64,000 nucleotides of DNA, taken from NCBI RefSeq assembly GCF_009650135.1, contig NZ_CP045871.1, positions 124,001 through 188,000 of the forward strand, given 5' to 3'. The stretch comes from Litorivicinus lipolyticus. Its GTDB lineage: Bacteria; Pseudomonadota; Gammaproteobacteria; Pseudomonadales; Litorivicinaceae. Below the pieces are notes generated by a model. It ran no database searches. It worked only from the letters and a program-made list of their open reading frames with translations, and was not told where the DNA came from. Numbering within the stretch: position 1 is the first letter of the stretch; each line of letters opens with the position of its first letter. Positions 59,804 through 64,000 of this stretch are shown here, in pieces. The position numbers and the translations under genes were made by a program.

Positions 59804-61094
59804 CTCGGCTCAGTGGGAACTGGCAGATAAAGCGACTGCCGCTGCCGACCCGGGATTTAATCGTCAGGCGTCCGCCATGACGGTCCATCACATGCTTAAC
59901 AATGGCCAGGCCCAGCCCAGTGCCCCCAGTCTCGCGTGCGCGGCCCTGGTCAACGCGATAAAAGCGTTCGGTCAGGCGCGGCAGGTCGCGCCGCGGAATG
60001 CCCGGTCCGGTGTCAGCCACGGTCAGCAGCGCGTGCGATTCGGTGACCTTCCACGACAGTGTCACCGAGGCACCGTCCGAGCTGTAGCGGACTGCGTTGA
60101 CCGTTAAATTACGTACCGCGGTCATAACTTCTTTGTGGCTGCCGTTGAGCAGCCAGGCGTCGTCGGCCTCGACCTGGGGGGTGATGGATTTGCCCAGCGC
60201 AGTGGCCAGCTCCGCGGCGTCTTGGGCGACACTGTTGAGCAGCGCGCCGACGTTCAGTGGCGTCGGGTCAATCAGGCGGGTATTTTCCAGGCGGTTCAAC
60301 CACAGCAAGTCCTCGACAATATCTTGCATGCGGTCCGCTTGGCCGGCGATCTGCTGGATCGCCTTGTTGACCGGCGCCGGTAGGCTGTCGGTCATGTCGC
60401 CGAGGGTTTCGGCGTAGCCCTTGATGACGGTAATGGGTGTCTTTAACTCGTGCGAGACGTTGCCGGCGAAGTCGCTGCGGGTCTGTTCTAGCTGGCGCAC
60501 GCGGGTGATGTCTCGAATGATCACAGCCTTGCCATCATCGCCGTTAGGGAAGACGTTGAACTCCAAGGTGCGGCGGTCGTCGCTGGGGCAGGGCGCTACG
60601 ACTTGCAGCGGTTTGGAAATATCTCCGAGCACGATTTCAAAGGCTGGGTCGCGTAAATAGTTGTCCAGCGGCCGGCCCAAATCTCGCGCCTCACTCAGCG
60701 CCAGGAATTTCTCAGCGCTGAGGTTCCACCAGCGCAGGTAGTTGTGTTCCCCAAGCAAAATAAATCCGCGGTCAACCGACGCCAGCGCGGCTTCAATGTG
60801 CTCTAGGCGCTCGCTGACGTGCTGCTGGTGTGTGGTGTTGAGGCGGTCGGTTTTGTGGATCTGGTAGGCAATGTCGCTTTCCAGCCCGTCCATAAACGGC
60901 AGGATGCGTTCATCACGGGTTTCGACGTAGCGGTGCAGATTAATCCGCGCGCGCGCCGCGATCAGCATCGCGCTGACCAGGACCAGTACACCGGTAATCC
61001 AAAATTCGCCGGTGACGACAAACAGGGTGGCCCAAATGGCCAGCACGATCATAGCGTCCTGGACGGTTTGGCGGGTCGCTTTGCTGGTGCTCAT
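59757..61094 (-). CDS. phoR: Phosphate regulon sensor kinase PhoR
   Basis: Membrane histidine kinase that phosphorylates PhoB under phosphate starvation. It is 445 aa from ATG 61094: two N-terminal helices with almost no periplasmic loop, a linker, a PAS domain (about 95-195), the HisKA site NVSHELKTPITVIKGY with H215, and the HATPase motifs (NLTVNAVRYS, DTGPGIP, GTGLGLAIV). A GTG at 61142 would add 16 residues. It lies downstream of phoB after about 140 bp and faces pst-phoU-cysZ. Confidence 0.95.
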   Translation of the reverse strand: MSTSKATRQTVQDAMIVLAIWATLFVVTGEFWITGVLVLVSAMLIAARARINLHRYVETRDERILPFMDGLESDIAYQIHKTDRLNTTHQQHVSERLEHIEAALASVDRGFILLGEHNYLRWWNLSAEKFLALSEARDLGRPLDNYLRDPAFEIVLGDISKPLQVVAPCPSDDRRTLEFNVFPNGDDGKAVIIRDITRVRQLEQTRSDFAGNVSHELKTPITVIKGYAETLGDMTDSLPAPVNKAIQQIAGQADRMQDIVEDLLWLNRLENTRLIDPTPLNVGALLNSVAQDAAELATALGKSITPQVEADDAWLLNGSHKEVMTAVRNLTVNAVRYSSDGASVTLSWKVTESHALLTVADTGPGIPRRDLPRLTERFYRVDQGRARETGGTGLGLAIVKHVMDRHGGRLTIKSRVGSGSRFICQFPLSRVKPAAMPAIVKADDA

Positions 61095-61234
61095 GGGGCC
61101 CGTCGATATCCAAGTTCGCGAAACACACGCATTGTCGGCCACCCCTAACAGGTCTGGTTATCAAGATCGCCCGGTTGTAAGTGGGCCGCGCTTACCTTAG
61201 TCGTCCGAGGCCGGGATGCAAAGCCCAATGCGGT

Positions 61235-61927
61235 CTATTTTTCGTTTGGACTAAACCGGTAGCCCGTGCCGCGCACGGTTTCGATCAAGGCTTCGTGGTG
61301 GCTGCCGATGGCTTTGCGCAATCGGCGAATGTGGACATCGACGGTTCGGTCTTCGACATAGACGTCACCGCCCCAGACCCGGTCCAGCAATTGCGCCCGG
61401 GAGAAGGCACGGTTGGGGTGGGTCATAAAGGTTTGCAGCAGCCTAAATTCGAGAGGACTTAGGGCCAGCGGAGCGTCTTGGATCGTGGCTTTTTGGCTAA
61501 TTGGATCCAGCCGTAGTCCGCTAAATTCGACCGGTTCGTCAATGCCTTTGGGCGTCGTGCGGCGCAGTATTGCTTTTAATCGAGCGACCAGTTCGCGTGG
61601 CGAAAATGGCTTGGTGATGAAGTCGTCGGCGACGGATAGCCCGGTAATTTTAGCGTCCTCGTCTTCTTTGGCCGTCAGCATGACAATCGGCACGCCCTGA
61701 TGGTCGGGGTTATTGCGGACCTTACGCGCGACCTCAAGGCCACTGGCACCGGGCATCATCCAGTCCAGTAGCATCAGATCCGGTTGGTGGGTCGTCAGCA
61801 TGCGCAGGGCTTGGTTGCCGTCGGCGGCTTCCAGCGTTTCGTAGCCGGCCATTTCCAGTGCCAATACGATCATCTCGCGCACGGCGGTTTCATCGTCAAC
61901 AATCAGTACGCATCGGGTCGTGTTCAT
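61235..61927 (-). CDS. phoB: Phosphate regulon response regulator PhoB
   Basis: OmpR-family transcription factor that binds PHO boxes. It is 230 aa. The receiver domain has the acidic pair DD at 11-12 and phosphorylated D55 (LMLLDWMMPG), T in MLTAKEDE and K in ITKPFSPREL. The winged helix has RAFSRAQLLDRVWGGDVYVE and VDVHIRRLRKAIG. I chose ATG 61927; a TTG at 61933 is possible. It should act on the PHO box at 53611-53632. Confidence 0.97.
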   Translation of the reverse strand: MNTTRCVLIVDDETAVREMIVLALEMAGYETLEAADGNQALRMLTTHQPDLMLLDWMMPGASGLEVARKVRNNPDHQGVPIVMLTAKEDEDAKITGLSVADDFITKPFSPRELVARLKAILRRTTPKGIDEPVEFSGLRLDPISQKATIQDAPLALSPLEFRLLQTFMTHPNRAFSRAQLLDRVWGGDVYVEDRTVDVHIRRLRKAIGSHHEALIETVRGTGYRFSPNEK

Positions 61928-61982
61928 GGTCAAGCATCCTCGTTAGTACGGCGCAGTAAACGCGACAAATGTGACAGTCGTG

Positions 61983-62840
61983 TTACTGCGCTTGAAAGGC
62001 ATAGTCCAACAGGACCCCGACAAAGATCACCAGACCGACGCGGTGGTTGGCGACAAAAGCCGCGAAAATCGTTGAGCGGTCGGCTTTTACTATGCTTTTG
62101 TGTTGATTGACGAACAAATTGGCGGCAATGCCCATGCCGAGGATAAATGCGAAGCCTAAGCCGGCCTGCCAACCGGCTAGTGCCCACAGCACCCAAGCTG
62201 CCGCTTGTAACACGCCGACCATGCGCTGATCGTTGTCGCCAAAGGCGATTGCGGTGGATTTGATGCCGACCTTTACGTCGTCCGGTTTATCGACCATGGC
62301 GTATAGCGTGTCATACGCCAGCGTCCATAGTAGGTTGGCAGCGAACCAGGTCAGGGCGTTGGCACCAATCGGTTGGCCGGCGGCGACAAAGGCCATGACG
62401 ATGCCCCAGCTAAAAGCCGCGCCCAAGAACAGCTGTGGGTAGTTTGTAAAGCGCTTGGTAAAGGGGTACAGCGCGGCCAGTGCCACGGCCACGATGCTGG
62501 CCAGCCAAACCATGGGTGTCAGCGTCAATACCAAACCAAAGGCCAGCACCATCAGCAGACCAAAGCAGGCTAATGCCTGACGTGGCGACAGTGCGCCGGT
62601 GACCAGAGGCCGCTGGCGGGTGCGCTCGACACCACCGTCCCAGTGGCGGTCGGCGTAGTCGTTGATGGCGCAGCCGGCGCTGCGGGTCAAAAACACGCCG
62701 AGCGCAAACACCAGCACCATGTGCACACTGGGGTTGCCGTTGTTGGCGACCCAGACCGCAATCAAGGTTGGCCAAAGCAGCACCAGCCAACCGACCGGAC
62801 GGTAAAACCGAATTAGGTCCAAGTAAGGTGCCAGCGTCAC
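61983..62840 (-). CDS. ubiA: 4-hydroxybenzoate polyprenyltransferase
   Basis: Membrane prenyltransferase that attaches the polyprenyl tail to 4-hydroxybenzoate in ubiquinone synthesis. It is 285 aa with eight to nine helices. The two aspartate motifs are NDYADRHWD (near 60-68) and DKPDDVKVGIKST (near 183-195). The start is GTG 62840, overlapping the HDOD gene stop by 4 bp. The ubiA-phoB neighbourhood is conserved in Pseudomonas. No ubiC (chorismate lyase) is seen next to it. Confidence 0.97.
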   Translation of the reverse strand: MTLAPYLDLIRFYRPVGWLVLLWPTLIAVWVANNGNPSVHMVLVFALGVFLTRSAGCAINDYADRHWDGGVERTRQRPLVTGALSPRQALACFGLLMVLAFGLVLTLTPMVWLASIVAVALAALYPFTKRFTNYPQLFLGAAFSWGIVMAFVAAGQPIGANALTWFAANLLWTLAYDTLYAMVDKPDDVKVGIKSTAIAFGDNDQRMVGVLQAAAWVLWALAGWQAGLGFAFILGMGIAANLFVNQHKSIVKADRSTIFAAFVANHRVGLVIFVGVLLDYAFQAQ

Positions 62841-64000
62841 GCGTCTAAATCCCGGGCCATCGAGTCAAGGTTAGCCGCCCCACCGAGGACCTGAGTCAGT
62901 GTGCTGTCCAGCACCGAGCGGGTCAGTCCTAGCTCGTCCAGCAGGGCGTCACTGATGTCGCCAGGTCGGGCTGAGACGCGGCCGTGAGCAGCCAGTAGGC
63001 GGGTCGCCACGAACAGCAATTTTGAGTAGCGCGAATTTTCGGTGTTGACGGTGGGCTGGTGCTGATAGCGCAGGGCGTCACACACGGCCTCGGGCAGTCG
63101 CCAGCTTTCAAGCAACTCGGCGCTCAGCTGTTCGCGCTCCAAACTCAGCAGGTGACGGTCGATATAGCGCGACGGCACATGCGGATTGACCTGCTGGTAA
63201 CGCTCAATGTCCCGGGCCTGATCGGGGAACACGTGGGTCAGCACCAACTGGCCAAAGTTAAACAGCAGTCCGCTTAAGTAGGCCAATCCGACGTTCGGGC
63301 GGTGGTTTGGCGGGATGGCCTGTGCCAGCGCTTGCATGCTTGCCGCGCAGTAAACGCTTTGGGTCCAAAATGAGGGCTCGCCGCGCCGGCCCTTGGGCGG
63401 CGTCACGCTTTTGCCCAGCGACAGCCCCAGCGCCAAGTTAATCACCATGTCGTAGCCGAGCACGCGAATCACGGCGTCGGCGACCGAGGCGACCTGGCCG
63501 GGCGCGGCGTAGTACGGCGAATTGGCCCAGGACACCACCTGCGCGGCCAGCGAGGCATCCGTTTCGACGGCCGCGGCGAGCTCGTTGGTGCCGGCGTCCG
63601 GATCCAGCTTAAGCCGGATGATTTCGGTGGCCGTGTGCGGCAGCGGCGGCATTTCCAGCGTCTCGTCCAGGCGCTTGCGCACGCGCCGGCCGGTCAGGTT
63701 TTCGATCTGGCGGGTGATATGGGCGGTATTTTCCAGCAGCTCCGGCGTCAGTGAGGCCAATGGCCGTGTCAACACATGCACGGCCGTGCGCGGCCAATGG
63801 CTGGCGATCTCGCGTTGGGCCATGGCAACCCAGCCCAGCTCGGTTTCGATGTGCCACATGGGTTGATCGGCCAAGGCCTGGTCGAGCAGGGTCGGCGCGT
63901 TGGCAATACTGGCGCAACTGGCGGCCTGGCCACCGATGTTGAGGGTCACGGGTGAGCCCGCGCTGCGGCTGATGCGGCCGCCTAAAATACGCTCGACCGC
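62837..64000 (-). CDS. HDOD domain signalling protein, 5' end outside the window
   Basis: The minus-strand frame stays open to position 64000, so the N terminus is missing; a GTG at 63949 is an internal candidate only. The visible 388 residues begin with what looks like the end of a YbaK/aminoacyl-tRNA deacylase-like domain (TLLDQALADQPMWHIETELG). An HDOD domain follows (MPPLPHTATEIIRLKLDPDAG, quoted in part as PPLPHTATEI, then VSWANSPYYAAPGQV and LLFNFGQLVLTHVFP). HDOD proteins act in signalling, often without phosphodiesterase activity. It is upstream of and overlapping ubiA. Confidence 0.85.
   Translation of the reverse strand, partial: AVERILGGRISRSAGSPVTLNIGGQAASCASIANAPTLLDQALADQPMWHIETELGWVAMAQREIASHWPRTAVHVLTRPLASLTPELLENTAHITRQIENLTGRRVRKRLDETLEMPPLPHTATEIIRLKLDPDAGTNELAAAVETDASLAAQVVSWANSPYYAAPGQVASVADAVIRVLGYDMVINLALGLSLGKSVTPPKGRRGEPSFWTQSVYCAASMQALAQAIPPNHRPNVGLAYLSGLLFNFGQLVLTHVFPDQARDIERYQQVNPHVPSRYIDRHLLSLEREQLSAELLESWRLPEAVCDALRYQHQPTVNTENSRYSKLLFVATRLLAAHGRVSARPGDISDALLDELGLTRSVLDSTLTQVLGGAANLDSMARDLDA

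Noticed and set aside
61177..61195. Hairpin GTAAG...CTTAC between phoB and phoR
   Set aside because: Short stem without T run; could reduce read-through from phoB to phoR, but evidence is too weak to list as a terminator.

Overview
This window is a stretch of core chromosome from a gammaproteobacterium, built around the replication origin. Base composition is moderately GC-rich. Gene content and order are close to what I remember of the Pseudomonas origin region (atpIB-parBA-rsmG-mnmG-mnmE-yidC-yidD-rnpA-rpmH / dnaA-dnaN-recF-gyrB ... glyQS ... trkA-rsmB-fmt-def / lysM-dprA-tsaC-hemF-aroE). GyrB is exactly 804 aa, atpE starts with the Pseudomonas-like METVVGLTA-type N terminus, and the aa3 oxidase, cytochrome c4 and pst/pho clusters are those of aerobic marine or Pseudomonas-type gammaproteobacteria. 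I cannot name the genus; an Oceanospirillales-like marine bacterium is my best guess. I see no rRNA, tRNA, CRISPR, insertion sequence, prophage or obvious horizontally acquired block.

Layout. 1-5525 (minus): start of the ATP synthase operon, chromosome partition genes parA/parB, and rsmG/mnmG. 5526-5944: AT-rich non-coding DNA with five DnaA boxes. 5945-9930: a small DUF2805 gene, then mnmE, yidC, yidD, rnpA and rpmH on the minus strand. 9931-10309: a second DnaA-box region with an IHF-type site, from which rpmH and dnaA diverge. 10310-16287 (plus): dnaA-dnaN-recF-gyrB. 16293-19822 (minus): gmhB-glyS-glyQ. Three parS sites lie inside recF, gmhB and glyS. 19905-26424: a lipid A acyltransferase, TrkH/TrkA potassium uptake, rsmB, fmt and def. 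26515-33497 (plus): lysM, dprA, tsaC, hemF, aroE, purK, purE and a DUF815 ATPase. 33494-37812: gamma-carbonic anhydrase, prlC, yheV-like, an entericidin-like lipoprotein and a MATE pump.

37994-45951 is a complete aa3 cytochrome c oxidase cluster (coxB, coxA, ctaG, coxC, DUF2909, SURF1, a hypothetical, ctaA, ctaB, SCO-like). 45952-53593 holds thrB, polA, a probable sigma-E-driven small RNA, engB, cytochrome c4, dsbA, a DAHP synthase and a GST. 53611-59803 is the phosphate regulon (PHO box, pstSCAB, phoU, cysZ-like), facing the phoB-phoR pair (59757-61927). ubiA and a YbaK/HDOD gene cut by the window edge finish the window.

Almost everything here is recognisable housekeeping. The points most worth a second look are non-coding or at the level of single motifs: the two DnaA-box clusters, parS sites written into coding sequence, the ErsA/Spot 42-position RNA gene with a near-consensus sigma-E promoter, and the two thioredoxin-fold proteins of the oxidase cluster whose Cys motifs are altered or lost. 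I did not find a convincing new multi-gene system.
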